Source of the DNA: Phoronis australis | Lineage: Eukaryota; Phoronida; Phoronidae | Assembly: GCA_002633005.1 (NCBI GenBank) | Contig: NMRA01000035.1 | Coordinates: forward strand, 1,087,253-1,151,252 | Length of the DNA: 64,000 nt | Direction: 5' to 3' | In this document: one piece after another, positions 25,186-36,909 of the stretch | How positions within the stretch are numbered: position 1 is the stretch's first letter | Layout: each line of letters begins with the position of its first letter | The notes under the pieces: generated by a model | Told to the model about the DNA's origin: nothing | What the model saw: the letters and a program-made list of their open reading frames with translations, nothing else | Databases searched by the model: none | Position numbers and translations under genes: made by a program

Positions 25186-25415
25186 GGAACCAGATGGGTT
25201 CCTTAATTACAAGAGATAACACACATATTTACGATACCCAATGTACGTGTAATTGAGTATCGGATGCTACGTCAGTGGCACAGGTTAGCATAGTCAAATT
25301 CAATAATAAGTACCAAATGGGTACAAACTGCCAAATGGGCAAATATATAATAAAGTACCAAGTGGGTAATGACATCAAACAGCCAACTGGGCTATAACAA
25401 CCTGCAAAGCAGGTT
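25186..25415. repeat. Row of six short hairpins, five with the same loop type
   Basis: Stem-loops at 25186-25202 (GGAACC-agatg-GGTTCC), 25310-25324 (GTACC-aaatg-GGTAC), 25329-25341 (TGCC-aaatg-GGCA), 25356-25368 (TACC-aagtg-GGTA), 25381-25393 (AGCC-aactg-GGCT) and 25399-25415 (AACCTGC-aaa-GCAGGTT). Stems change with complementary partners while the loop stays A(A/G)NTG in the first five. Confidence 0.55.
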
Positions 25416-26438
25416 CCGGACAAGCTGAGTGAGCAGACCAGCCGGAGTGATAGAAAAGATACGTCGTGTTGTGGCTTTGTAGTCAGGCCACATGGGCAGG
25501 GTTGTTCATTGATGAAAAATCCTGTCCACCGCCACAAACCGCGTGGGGGCCGTGATCTTGATAGAGGAGTGGCAGGGAACGTAGGAAAAAGGTAGTCGCA
25601 ACCAGTGAGAAATGGACCGATGCCTTTCTCGGATTTGCCTCCATATTCATTGAAGCTCACCCCCTCCAAAGTGCAGGCAAGACGTTTGACTTGGGGCACA
25701 TCGCCCTAGGGACAGGTTGGGTACATCACGATGGGCAGTACAGTACCGCTCCCACAAACTGCTCGCAACCCAACCACACGCTGGGCGACCATAGAGCCGG
25801 AGTTGTGGTCGCTGTATATGACAGGCCCCCCCACTGACACCATACCGCACCCACCTACCAGACGCAACTATACCTTAACTACAAGGGGAATTGCACTATA
25901 TGGCAGTGCAAACACAAATATACCTGGAGGACCTGAAGTAGCTCCCACCCGAGCATCGCATGTTACAGGGCCACCCGGCCGGCCGGCGCCTTCCCAGGGT
26001 GCAGCCTCCCAATGGCCAAGCCGTCCCCGAACCCAACTGACCCCCACTCATATCACAGCAAACCCGGTGAAAATCAGCCGGTTTAGGGCACACTGTCTTA
26101 CCCGAAGTTTAGTGTCCCTCTATTGTTACGAATTCAATGCACCGGGTACGTATGAGCTATGGTAGCTCAGCAGAAGCTAATTAGTGACGTTCAAGTTGGT
26201 ATGTGCTCAGGTCAGGAGGTTATTCACAACTGTTGGTATTGTGGTGGATCTCAGACAGACTATATATCTGAGGGTGGATCAATTAACTTGCGCACCAGAA
26301 AGGGTGGGCGCTGTGACAATGTCTGGGGAGTAACCGCACCAGGAAGCATTAGCTGTTCGGGAAACTCTGCAAAATTGCACTCAGAAATTGGACATGTTTC
26401 TCTAAATAGAAAGATTGTACTAGCTCGTTTAGTCTAAA

Positions 26439-26624
26439 GAACAACGGCGGCAGCATTGTGTCTTGTGCATGGGAGTCCCATAGATTGCTTGAGTGATACC
26501 ATTTGGCAATTTTCTAATGTTTCGTCCTCAGAACCATAAAGTAAGACATCAACATTTAACCGGTAGGTAAAGATTAATATCGAAATTAAGAACAGTATGA
26601 ACAGCTAAACCATTAACGGGGAGG
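26439..26624. repeat. 186-bp exact duplication at a single-N seam (with 26774-26959)
   Basis: The sequence from gaacaacggcgg to acggggagg repeats at an offset of exactly 335 bases with no difference seen. The first copy ends at the N (26625). Identity plus the seam suggests an assembly join of overlapping sequence rather than a biological repeat. Confidence 0.8.
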
Positions 26625-26625
26625 N

Positions 26626-26776
26626 AGGTGCCACCCTCTAACCATAGCAAACTCAGTTTCCGTTGAGTGTATTGTCACGGAAAATTCTTGCATATGACTT
26701 ACTGTCCTTTATAGCAGGCGACATACGTACTTGCCGGAAGTAAAGCGTGGTATGTGTGCCAGGTGTCGCTAGTGAA
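26626..26776. repeat. Dispersed repeat family R2, longer copy
   Basis: About 150 bases between the two halves of the 186-bp duplication, aligned to about 42420-42580 (ggcaaactcag, agtgtattgt-acggaaaa, tttactgtcc, gccaggtgtcgctagtgaa). Confidence 0.6.
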
Positions 26777-28538
26777 CAACGGCGGCAGCATTGTGTCTTG
26801 TGCATGGGAGTCCCATAGATTGCTTGAGTGATACCATTTGGCAATTTTCTAATGTTTCGTCCTCAGAACCATAAAGTAAGACATCAACATTTAACCGGTA
26901 GGTAAAGATTAATATCGAAATTAAGAACAGTATGAACAGCTAAACCATTAACGGGGAGGCAAACTTGGATGTAAATGTACCGCGTAAAATCAAAATTGTG
27001 TGACATGAGAATGTCAATCACAATAGAAAGACGCCAGGTTGTTAGTTTGAAAATATTGTATTGAAAGTAAACCGCTTTTACAAACATAAAAGACCGCTTG
27101 AGCAAAGGGGAGCTTATAGTTAACGGAGTCAGAGCAGCGCTTTGCAAAACACTATGAAAACAGGATATACAGCAAGAAAAAATGTATTAACGTCAATGTA
27201 GAGTGCCCAGACAATGTCTGTCGATCATTTAAAACGAAGTTTGAGAGCTGGAGAACGTCTGATTTGTCCTAATCACATGCTTTATCGATACCGAGCTCTG
27301 TCGAGACAAAAGAGAAAACGTTAAAACTGCTGTAAAAAGCTCCTTCCGTCAAAAAGCTAACTTTTGATTTTACCCTTTTAAATCTGTCCCTCGTTGAAGC
27401 AAAGATGATTCTTTGACGTGAAAATAACTGTCAGTTCGTTATTGCTTGGGGTCAGGCTCGATAAATTGGCTTGCTATGGCGGGTCATTTTATGTCCCAAA
27501 CATGATTGGTCTTTACGAACTGTTCCCAGTTCTAGGCTCTAACGTGAGTAATTAACAAATTGAACCCTAGAGTGGCCAAAAGATGGTTCCTTTAAGATGT
27601 CCCAAATCGGATTTTTAATCTTTTCAATTGGTCACATGACACATCTCCCTATTTCACTGCATTCTTTGAGGTACTAGATCACTCATGATATAAGCGCTCT
27701 AAGTAAATTTGTCCCACTGTATTGCTCAGGCAGGTAAGCACATCTCAACAAATGAACAGCGGTTGCATTTAATTATTTCTCTTTCCTTCTGCTGTAGTTT
27801 ACCATTTTTTACCGACGCATTTTGTAGCCTAAAATGAACGGTAAAGAATGTTGCCATGAACAGGTAACTGTTGTGGCCGACACCCACTTCTGTTCTCGAA
27901 TCCGTAACTAAAAGAACTTAGTCATGAAAATCCAAGGGATGTAGTAAGTGTCTGTTCCAATCGGTAAGAAGCATTCATAGTTGGGAAATCACGCGTGGCG
28001 CATAATTTTAAACGGGAATAGTTGATTGACAAGCTACAGAACGGAACTGGAATCTTTGAAATTTCACCCAAACTTTCCTGAGGATACCGGTAAACGATTA
28101 AAGAAGTGAAGAAATTAGGTGTGGCAATATCGCATGCTAATACGTGTTTCCGTTTCAGTACCTCAAATTATATTTGTATCTCGTGGATTCCGTTTCCTGA
28201 CTCGAGAAAATGTGAGGAAAAATGAAGTTACGAAGAGATGTCTGGTCAAGTTTCAATTAAAGTTTTCATAAGTTTGCACTTTGGAAATAAAAATGAACGA
28301 ATTGGGTGTCAGACGATTTGATGGATCTAGCCGTGCCTTGTTGAATTACAAGATGGCCGCAGCGTCTACCGGTAATAGTATCCGCACAGAGGCTTCTCCT
28401 TTCCAGCAATAATTCAGAAGCATTTGCTTCGTTCTGTAATTCTATGACCCCATGCTTAGTGTACGAATATACAGCAATTAATCATGGAACTAAGATGAAA
28501 CACGTTCGGCTTTGATGTCACTTCTAAAAACTTTAATA

Positions 28539-30295
28539 GTTTTTAATATCATTTATTGTACATCTTATGGTTTGCCTACTCATACTCCTAAATACATAAA
28601 TTCAAACGTATATTCAGAGTATTTACACGGAGCGCAGTTCTTCTCTTAAAGCCATAGCCTTCTGAATATACGATGCAAGGCGCTGGATACTGTCATGATT
28701 TTTCTTTTGGAATAACCTAACAAGAGAATAGTTTACATTAACAAACTCTGGTAGAAGATTTCTTCTAAGGTCTCCAAGAACAGGGCATCGACACATGAAA
28801 CGAGGCTCATCTTCAATTTCACCCAGACAGCATATGCCGCATATTCTCCCACTTCTATGAATACCCATATGTCTCCCTTTCTCTATATTAAGTGAGTGAC
28901 CTGGACATCGAAATTGCGCAAGTATTCTTCTCGAATAAGCGCTTAAACAATTCACATATTGCTCGCTAACAAGATCACGTTTAATAAGACTGTAAAATTC
29001 ATATTTATTTGAGCTACCTCTTTCCATTTGCCATTCCTGTACGCCACAATCCAGTAATCTCTGTTTGAATAAATTCAGCACTATTGCATGGGCCAAATAA
29101 CCACACTTCTCCATAACCGTACCTGTACAAAAATTCTTTAAAACGGTGAGCCCAGTTACATTTACCATTTTCACCTTGTTCCCTAAGCATACTATAACAC
29201 TTCAGTGGGTACCTATGTTCTTCCATATCAAGTAACTTTGCCCAATAGATAATTGGTTTACACATATATTTTGTAATTAACAATTGTCTCCCACATTCAC
29301 CGCGAGCCATAGCATTTGGCGTTTTAATACTCAATCGCAGAACATATTTACAGAAATCATTATGAACTTTTTCAATAGATTCACATATTGATGTTCCCCA
29401 TATTTCTGCACCATATGTTAATATGGGCATTATCATAGAGTCAAAGAGTTAAGCACTCCATGGGAAATACAGTTAAATTTTGACAGAGTGGCTTTAATAA
29501 CGCTCATTGTTTTTCGAGCTTGGCTTGCAAGTACTCTACAACACTCAGTCCATTTAAGTCTGCAGGAGAATGTGACTCCTATGTACTTGTAGTACTATTT
29601 GGTATCTACTTTCTTGTCGCCAAAAAACCACCTTTCATTAGTTGAAAGTATGCCCCCTCGCATAAATACCACAACATTCGTTTTCTCCAAATTAACTTGC
29701 AAGTTCCAATCTCGACAAAACTTTTCGAGGACACTGAGCTTCATCTGTAGCCCAGCAACAGTATTCGACCCCAGCACTAGATCATCAACAAAAAACAACC
29801 CGGAGAGACATGTATACATCTGCCTACAATTTCTCTAATATCAGACACTAGTGTGCTAATAAACACCGAGAACAGCCAAGGACTTAAAACACATCCTTGC
29901 CGGACACAGACTGTACAGTTGAAATTGGGTGTGGTCTGAGTCTGTATCATAATACATGATAGAGTCGTACATACTGCGCATTTTTCCATTCAAATCTTTG
30001 GTTAAAAGGGCATAAAATAAACGGGAAATATCTACACTATCAAATGCTTTACTAAAATCGACGAATGTACAATATACTTTCCCCTTCCGTCTAGTGACAT
30101 GTTTCTAGATGATACACTGTAGGTTAAAAATGTTATCGATTGTAGAGTACCCAGTCCGAAAGCATGCTTGTTCTTCCGGGATACATTTCATGTTATTCGA
30201 CTATTCAACTATACGAGAATCATACTATCTATAACGGAGATCCCTCTGTAATTATTTGGATTAAATTTGTCTCCCTTTTTGTAACACGGCAAACT
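28539..30295 (-). mobile_element. 5'-truncated LINE with 12-bp target-site duplication
   Basis: A 1757-bp insertion flanked by aaaactttaata at 28527-28538 and 30296-30307; the empty site is kept in copy A at 4385-4396. Minus-strand pieces, in several frames because of frameshifts, give reverse-transcriptase motifs in order: FVDFSKAFDSV (about 30070), VRQGCVLSPWLF (about 29900), FVDD in place of the usual YADD/FADD box (about 29785) and LEKTNVVVF (about 29670). Then comes PILTYGAEIWG (about 29420) and a Cys-rich end CGICCLGE...CRCP (about 28790). The 3' end (28539) has no long poly(A) tract. The endonuclease is missing, so the copy is dead. The clade is not decided. Confidence 0.9.
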
Positions 30296-31991
30296 AAAAC
30301 TTTAATAACAGTGCATTAACTCGAGGCCTTGTAACCAGGCAACATACATGTGTCATTAACTGCTTTAGTATAACGGAACTATTTCTTCGACAAGATTCAT
30401 GCCTGTCAAGATAATTGCAAACGACTGGTGGTATACTGTCTATTTTCGTCTGATGACACTCGATGGGAGCGACGTCGTAGTGAGTATTCAAACAATATAA
30501 TTCTGTGTACAAACAAAGACGCAGTCATAACAGCAGGAAAAATAAGAAAAACTGAGGGATTTCTAAGAACAGACATAATTATAAGCAGTAATTTTTAACC
30601 AATGAATTAATTTCTCACATAATGTGACCATAGGCAACAACGACGACCATAGCGTTAATAATGGTTGTCGTATACGCGCGTACTGAGGCCCATAAGCCTA
30701 TGATTGTCATATAGATGCATCACAGAATGCAATACAAAAACAAATTGGCTTTTTATAACATACATCCCCAGCCTCTTGGGCGTATAAGTCACATGATACA
30801 AATTAACATGTAAGCCGTTATATATAATACATTGCTCTTGCGGCAATCTAGAGCTCTAACCAAAAACTTCGCTAGAGCTTCCTATATGTGGAGCTGTTTC
30901 AGTACCAAGAATTAGGCGCATACGCCAATGTATGAAAAACATAAGTAAAATCGAGAATAAAATGTCAAAAAAATATTAAGACAGTGAAAAACTGAGAGAT
31001 GCTGGAATGAATTCAATTTTTTAGTTGAACATACTTTTCAAACAAAAATTAATTGTTTTAAAAACAGTTAATTTTTGTTATGAAAAGTATAAAAAGTGGA
31101 TAAAAACACACGAATGTTATCTAATTTAAGGCATGCACACATGAAAGGGAAACCGCCAGGGCCTATAAGTGAATCTGAAGCGCATGCGCCTACATGTGAA
31201 AACTCTTACAAAATCTCTTACGAAAACATCACGGACATAAGAGCATGGGCCTAAATACGCGCATGAAGCTGACGATATTTGAAATATTCAGAAGCAGTGG
31301 CAATGTAGAAGAAAGTATAAAAGAATACTCGCAAGAAAATTTAATTGAATTACCGTTGACATTGGATGAGTATACACGTCAATACCAGTTAGGCAGGTTT
31401 ACTGGATTTAAACATGCAAACACGTAACAATACTACGTCATTGAGACAGGTATAACTTCGCTAACCTTAGAAAGAAGTCAAACACAAACGTTACTGCTTT
31501 TCAATAACAATGCTTAAAGACTTTAGTCGGAGTCTTAAGTATTTTTTAAATAAGAAATAAAAGCAGCACCACATGCTAAGTATTAGAAACGAATCTACGA
31601 ATCTCTGTAGTAGTAAGTAGCCAAATAACCTAAACTAATTGATGCTTAACTGAAAATTGAGTTGAAATTTCTTCCTCATCAAGATTAATTGCGCGTACGG
31701 CGAATATTATTGAGAAAAGCAAACGTTTTCCTTACGTTCGTCATCACTGGACAACAGAAGCAACAGTATTTGCTACTATTTCGCGGCGGATTGGGTTAAT
31801 TTCCTTTGGTCCACCAATCATATACCAGTAATTGGGGTAGAATTTCAAATTAATTCTTGACAAATACAATTCTACACGAGGACTTTAATATCTAGCCGTC
31901 AGAAAACAGATAGCACTTCCTTCTTCCAATCCAAGTGAAAAAGTTCGTGTAGTCCCGTGAACTGGTGTCAGGAACATGGACGTTTCAAGTC

Positions 31992-33197
31992 TTAAACGCT
32001 GGATAACGGTCTTCCGCCAGACTTATAAACGTTTGGATGGTGCTGTTTAAAATATTCCCACAGCTCAACAACGATTTCGCTAATAATTATCTCGTTTGTA
32101 TTTTTACCAATTATTCTCAAAACCAAAACACCGTCTTGCTGTAGATATCGATCTGCAAAAGCCTTGTATATCCGACTGTCGGCGCTAGTGATTTTATCGG
32201 CCAATTTGAGGTGTTTTTTGACGTATCGATGCCTAGTTCGACGAAAAAGAGTCATCACCCACGGAACCAATCCGTAGACAGTAAGAATGGACACGACAAC
32301 TAGCCAAAACCACAGGCATATGAAAATTTTCTCGTTAAATAAATTAATCGGTAAAGCACACTGTACAGTATAGAGGTGTGTGTTTTCGCGTCCGCCCATC
32401 CGTCGGATGCCAAAGTCGCAAAGAGTGATTCGCGGAAATCTACGAGACTCCCCCCAGTCTTCACCGTTGATCAATTTCGCCATTACTTCAATACCGTACG
32501 CAGTGTAGTCGGTTCGCAAGAAAATATTCAAAAGAAATAGTTGGAGAATCAGATTAACAAGGTAAATAATCTTAATAAACAAGTAAACAGCGACGATTTG
32601 ATTGCCATAACGTTTGCTACAAAATAAGCAGAATTTACTGGCTAGAAACGTTCTGAATCGGGCGCAGCGTCCTCTTCTGTATTCAAACTGTCTTGTAAAA
32701 TATCTATCCATGTGTCTCACCACGTAACGCACAGTCTGAATCCGGAGATCTGGATTCATATGCTCAGTGCTTTTCATACTAGTCACAATGCCATTGATGT
32801 CGAGTCCTATCCGACTGGTGAAAATTCTCCACAGAACGTGGGGCATGTAGAAAATGGCAGCCATTGACATCAAAATAAACGGAACCCATTGATAATAGCT
32901 AAGTTCTCTCTTCCGTCTCTCTGGCAATTCAAATGGGATGTTCTCCTCCTGAGGCACGTGGTAAGTGTTTGAAATCCAACACACATTGTTCATGTACCTC
33001 TCGTGGTTGCTGCCACATTGATCGATACACCAACAGGAGATGGGATAGCCGACATATTGCTTGGTGCTGACGATGAGAGTGGATAGGAACAAAAGACCTA
33101 GTGTGTAGCGATGGCTGAGGCGATCAAAAAAGTCGTCGTCGTAGTGTAGTGACGAAAGTTTGGCAACTTCGCCAATGACGTCCAGAAAGTTTGTCAT
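31992..33197 (-). CDS. Innexin gap-junction protein, copy B
   Basis: Second intact innexin, open to 33278 (428 codons), with the same preferred Met directly after TTTCAG. It differs from copy A at eight residues in the 428 numbering: V62L, D78Y in the G-x-PI motif after TM1, L116F, T180I, V252I, A328V, Q350H and Y413H. The YYQWVPF signature, all six loop cysteines (82, 84, 88, 100, 287, 307) and the four membrane segments are kept, so both copies look functional. Non-coding flanks are more diverged than the coding part, which suggests purifying selection. Upstream the region ends in an N gap 65 bases beyond the long frame. If the two copies are alleles rather than paralogues, this is the other haplotype of the same gene. 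Confidence 0.93.
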   Translation of the reverse strand: MTNFLDVIGEVAKLSSLHYDDDFFDRLSHRYTLGLLFLSTLIVSTKQYVGYPISCWCIDQCGSNHERYMNNVCWISNTYHVPQEENIPFELPERRKRELSYYQWVPFILMSMAAIFYMPHVLWRIFTSRIGLDINGIVTSMKSTEHMNPDLRIQTVRYVVRHMDRYFTRQFEYRRGRCARFRTFLASKFCLFCSKRYGNQIVAVYLFIKIIYLVNLILQLFLLNIFLRTDYTAYGIEVMAKLINGEDWGESRRFPRITLCDFGIRRMGGRENTHLYTVQCALPINLFNEKIFICLWFWLVVVSILTVYGLVPWVMTLFRRTRHRYVKKHLKLADKITSADSRIYKAFADRYLQQDGVLVLRIIGKNTNEIIISEIVVELWEYFKQHHPNVYKSGGRPLSSV

Positions 33198-33343
33198 TCT
33201 GAAATGAGAACGCGTCATTGTTGAACAAAAATCTATGTTATTTCCCACTGTCCAGTGGCTGCAATACTCATCGGACACTGACCAGACGTCTTGACCGGTC
33301 TCTCGGAAAACATGTTTTTCTTTAACGAGAAACTACCAACGCT

Positions 33344-34223
33344 NNNNNNNNNNNNNNNNNNNNNNNNNNNNNNNNNNNNNNNNNNNNNNNNNNNNNNNNN
33401 NNNNNNNNNNNNNNNNNNNNNNNNNNNNNNNNNNNNNNNNNNNNNNNNNNNNNNNNNNNNNNNNNNNNNNNNNNNNNNNNNNNNNNNNNNNNNNNNNNNN
33501 NNNNNNNNNNNNNNNNNNNNNNNNNNNNNNNNNNNNNNNNNNNNNNNNNNNNNNNNNNNNNNNNNNNNNNNNNNNNNNNNNNNNNNNNNNNNNNNNNNNN
33601 NNNNNNNNNNNNNNNNNNNNNNNNNNNNNNNNNNNNNNNNNNNNNNNNNNNNNNNNNNNNNNNNNNNNNNNNNNNNNNNNNNNNNNNNNNNNNNNNNNNN
33701 NNNNNNNNNNNNNNNNNNNNNNNNNNNNNNNNNNNNNNNNNNNNNNNNNNNNNNNNNNNNNNNNNNNNNNNNNNNNNNNNNNNNNNNNNNNNNNNNNNNN
33801 NNNNNNNNNNNNNNNNNNNNNNNNNNNNNNNNNNNNNNNNNNNNNNNNNNNNNNNNNNNNNNNNNNNNNNNNNNNNNNNNNNNNNNNNNNNNNNNNNNNN
33901 NNNNNNNNNNNNNNNNNNNNNNNNNNNNNNNNNNNNNNNNNNNNNNNNNNNNNNNNNNNNNNNNNNNNNNNNNNNNNNNNNNNNNNNNNNNNNNNNNNNN
34001 NNNNNNNNNNNNNNNNNNNNNNNNNNNNNNNNNNNNNNNNNNNNNNNNNNNNNNNNNNNNNNNNNNNNNNNNNNNNNNNNNNNNNNNNNNNNNNNNNNNN
34101 NNNNNNNNNNNNNNNNNNNNNNNNNNNNNNNNNNNNNNNNNNNNNNNNNNNNNNNNNNNNNNNNNNNNNNNNNNNNNNNNNNNNNNNNNNNNNNNNNNNN
34201 NNNNNNNNNNNNNNNNNNNNNNN
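33344..34223. other. Assembly gap (880 N)
   Basis: Undetermined bases covering the B equivalent of about 7415-8080, the upstream region of the innexin. Confidence 0.99.
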
Positions 34224-34527
34224 ATGTCATTTATTTATCGGAAATTTCTCAACGTTCTACACCATACACTATATTTGTTAATGGCTTGGGTTCGTTGCTG
34301 AAATCCGGCAACTTTATTCAGAGAGTTGTTTTGGAACTAGGAGTAATACGTAATCACACTGTCTGTTAAAGTCCGCAGCAAATCCAAGAGGCAGACAAGG
34401 CGCCGACATTGCAACCTAATCTGAACTTTGTTGAACAAAATGGCTGGCCCAATCGACCTTCACCTACAAGACTTCATCGAATCACAACACAGACGAAAAT
34501 AGGTGCCCGGATGTATAACATTTTCAT

Positions 34528-34860
34528 CCAGGTGAAAATAATTTCCACCCGGGAGAAAATAATTTCCACCTAGGTTGAAATAATTTCCACCCAGGTGAAA
34601 ACAATTTCCACCCAGGTGAAAATAATTTCCACCCGGGTGAAAATAATTTCCACCTAGGTTGAAATACTTTCCACCCGGGTGAAAATAATTTCCACCTAGG
34701 TTGAAATATTTTCCACCCGGGTGAAAATAATTTCCACCCAGGTGAAAATAATTTCCACCCGGGTGAAAATAATTTCCACCTAGGTTGAAATAGTTTCCAC
34801 CCGGGTGAAAATAATTTCCACCCGGGTGAAAACAATTTCCACCAAGGTTGAAATATTTCA
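34528..34860. repeat. 21-bp minisatellite, about 16 units, palindromic core
   Basis: The unit reads ttccacccgggtgaaaataa with variants acctaggt and acccaggt. ACCCGGGT and ACCTAGGT are palindromes, and around them TTTC-CACCCGGGTGAAA can fold back. Because 21 is 3x7, the minus strand has an open frame of heptads (NYFHPGG / KYFNLGG), a by-product of the repeat. Copy A has no equivalent array; it may be B-specific or lie in unaligned sequence. Confidence 0.9.
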
Positions 34861-35315
34861 TGGAAAAGGAAAAATAAAAAAATTAATAAACTAAAATAGC
34901 GAAGATACTTTCGGGCCACCGTACATTTCTCAGTGGAAGCATCTTTCCTTATCAACGACAAAGCCCCTTTTTCTGCTCACGGATAACGTTTATTTCTGAT
35001 AGATGGTTATCTTCTGAGAACCATTGCTGTATCCGATTCTCAAATGTTTAAACTGAAGCTAGTTGTTTCCAGGTTTAATGTTATCTGAACCCATTAAAAG
35101 GTGACGCAAGACGGTTAAATGTTTTATTGATAATTTTTCGTCGTTTCAACACTTAAAGTTTTAGCCACGTGTTTTTTGCAAATCCGGAAAGACGTAATTT
35201 GACGTAAGTATGAGTTTGGTCAAGTATCGTTTCATTTGCTGACTCTTACACGATCAACAACACCCTACTCGCAAACTGTAAACCGTTAAACTCTGTTTTA
35301 TTACTTGTTTTTCAG

Positions 35316-35803
35316 ACGTAACTGGTTTCACATGTCCGGAGCAAACCGGCACCTTCCGTAACCCCGCGGATTGTGAGACGTTTTACCAATGTAGTAACTA
35401 TAATCCGATAAAAAATTGGTGTTCCCATAATACGTATTTTGATGGTAAAACTTGCACTTGGGACGACACGAAATGCTTCATATCGTCAAAGTCGACAACA
35501 CCGCCGCTAACAACACCAGCAGAGACATTAATTATAACCTCAACAACACCGACAAAGTCAAGGTTGACGTCGGCAGGGCTGTCGACGTCGTTGATTACAT
35601 TGACAGCACAACAATCGTCATATATGACGTCTACTGAACAGATAACGTCCAAAATGGTACCAATTGAGCAAATGACGTCCCCAATGACATCAACAGGGCA
35701 GATGACGTCATCGATGCCACTAACTTTACCGATGACTTCATTAAATAGAGGAATGACGGTAACAGCCCCGCATAACGCAAATTTGATTTTAATCAAGTTA
35801 TGA
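35316..35803 (+). pseudogene. CBM14 mucin-like gene, copy B, truncated before the membrane segment
   Basis: Same acceptor (tttttcag) and phase as 8458. The CBM14 domain keeps its six cysteines (FTCPEQ, ADCETFYQC, NWCSHN, KTCTWDDTKC), and the stalk reads on to LNRG. There the sequence switches to the equivalent of about 14505, giving a foreign 16-residue end (MTVTAPHNANLILIKL) and a stop. The transmembrane helix and basic tail are lost. If expressed with a signal peptide it would be secreted rather than anchored, so it may be a pseudogene or a soluble variant; the sequence alone cannot say. Confidence 0.7.
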
Positions 35804-36011
35804 ATTTTCTGTTGGATAGCTTCACAGACATTCGCTCGTATTCTCTATACAGCTTTCGATCATCAGGCAATTAACTTCCATTCTTGAGTGCAGGTTATTT
35901 CGTCCCACTTTTCGAATTTCAAAATCCTTCAGTTTTTCCTTGGGGACAAGTTGTGCTAGCCACGATACTCCAACAAAGTTAATATCTGTTTTTAGGGTTT
36001 CTAGCAAAATG

Positions 36012-36034
36012 CAACACACACACACACACACACN
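36012..36034. repeat. (CA)n tract ending in a single-N seam
   Basis: Copy A at the same place (14830-14890) has about 60 bases of ordinary sequence instead, so sequence is probably missing at the N. Confidence 0.7.
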
Positions 36035-36909
36035 TGGACTTATAACAGTAGACAACTTGGTAACACACGTTTGAACATGTGGAAAGGTATTTAGAAATCC
36101 CTTTCAAAAATTTACGAAACCCTTTCATGAATAATCGCAGGAAAAATAGTGTACCTTCAGTGTGAGAACGCCCGTACTTCGGAAACACTGGAAAGCGATA
36201 GGTTCTGAAAAGAGAAACATGATTCTTCTTAACTTTCCACGAGAAGTTAACTCAAATTGCTTCAATGTCCTGTGTCTGACACCTTCTTCAGCCATGTTGG
36301 GTTTCCCCGCCGTTTCTTGTGGAAATCATCGCCAGTTCAGTATGACGTCATTTGACGTGTTGGACCTAGTGAAATAGAATTAAAATTCTAAATTTAAAAA
36401 CAATCATAATAAATAGGATTTACATAGCGATGCACTTCGGATCTTATAACCTCGACCATGGACCCGGTCAACCCTAATCCTCAACTGCCCGGGAGCATGA
36501 CGTCGGAGTACACCGATTAACACATAATTTTGTAAAAATTTTAAGTGCTATAATAAGCCCGTGACTACCTAAATCGGAAAAAAGTCGAAGACTAGCAAAA
36601 TTTTTCAAAATTTGACTGTATGCACTTCTGTTTCTATTTGTGGGTCCAAATCTAGTCGTCGGTGGCAGGTACGTCATCACGAAACATCCGAATACAGGAC
36701 TGAGACCACCCTCATTTCTATTCGTAACGTTAGACCTGCTTAACCAAGTATATGAGGGTGTTCCCCATCTTATTCCAATAAACAACGCATTATTTTCCAC
36801 GCCAGAGGTCATCGAAATGATCTTAGGTAGGCCTACTTTTGCCTAATTTCTCATTTAACCATGCTTTACCATAAAAGTAATGCGACAAAATGACTCGGTA
36901 TTCCCCCTC

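Larger units (their letters stand above)
22231..27190. other. Spacer between copies A and B
   Basis: No gene recognised apart from the listed repeats. Frames at 25229-25699 (minus) and 25731-26165 (plus) overlap the same GC-richer patch and show no domain. The patch 24500-26160 differs in composition from its AT-rich flanks and may be old mobile-element sequence. Confidence 0.5.

Noticed and set aside
25229-26437. Frames at 25229-25699, 25731-26165 and 26159-26437 as genes
   Set aside because: They overlap on opposite strands or lack any domain, and composition bias (Pro/Thr-rich) explains their openness.
34460-34961. Minus-strand heptad-repeat proteins of 133 and 145 codons
   Set aside because: By-products of the 21-bp minisatellite in two frames; no signal, splice site or domain supports a gene.
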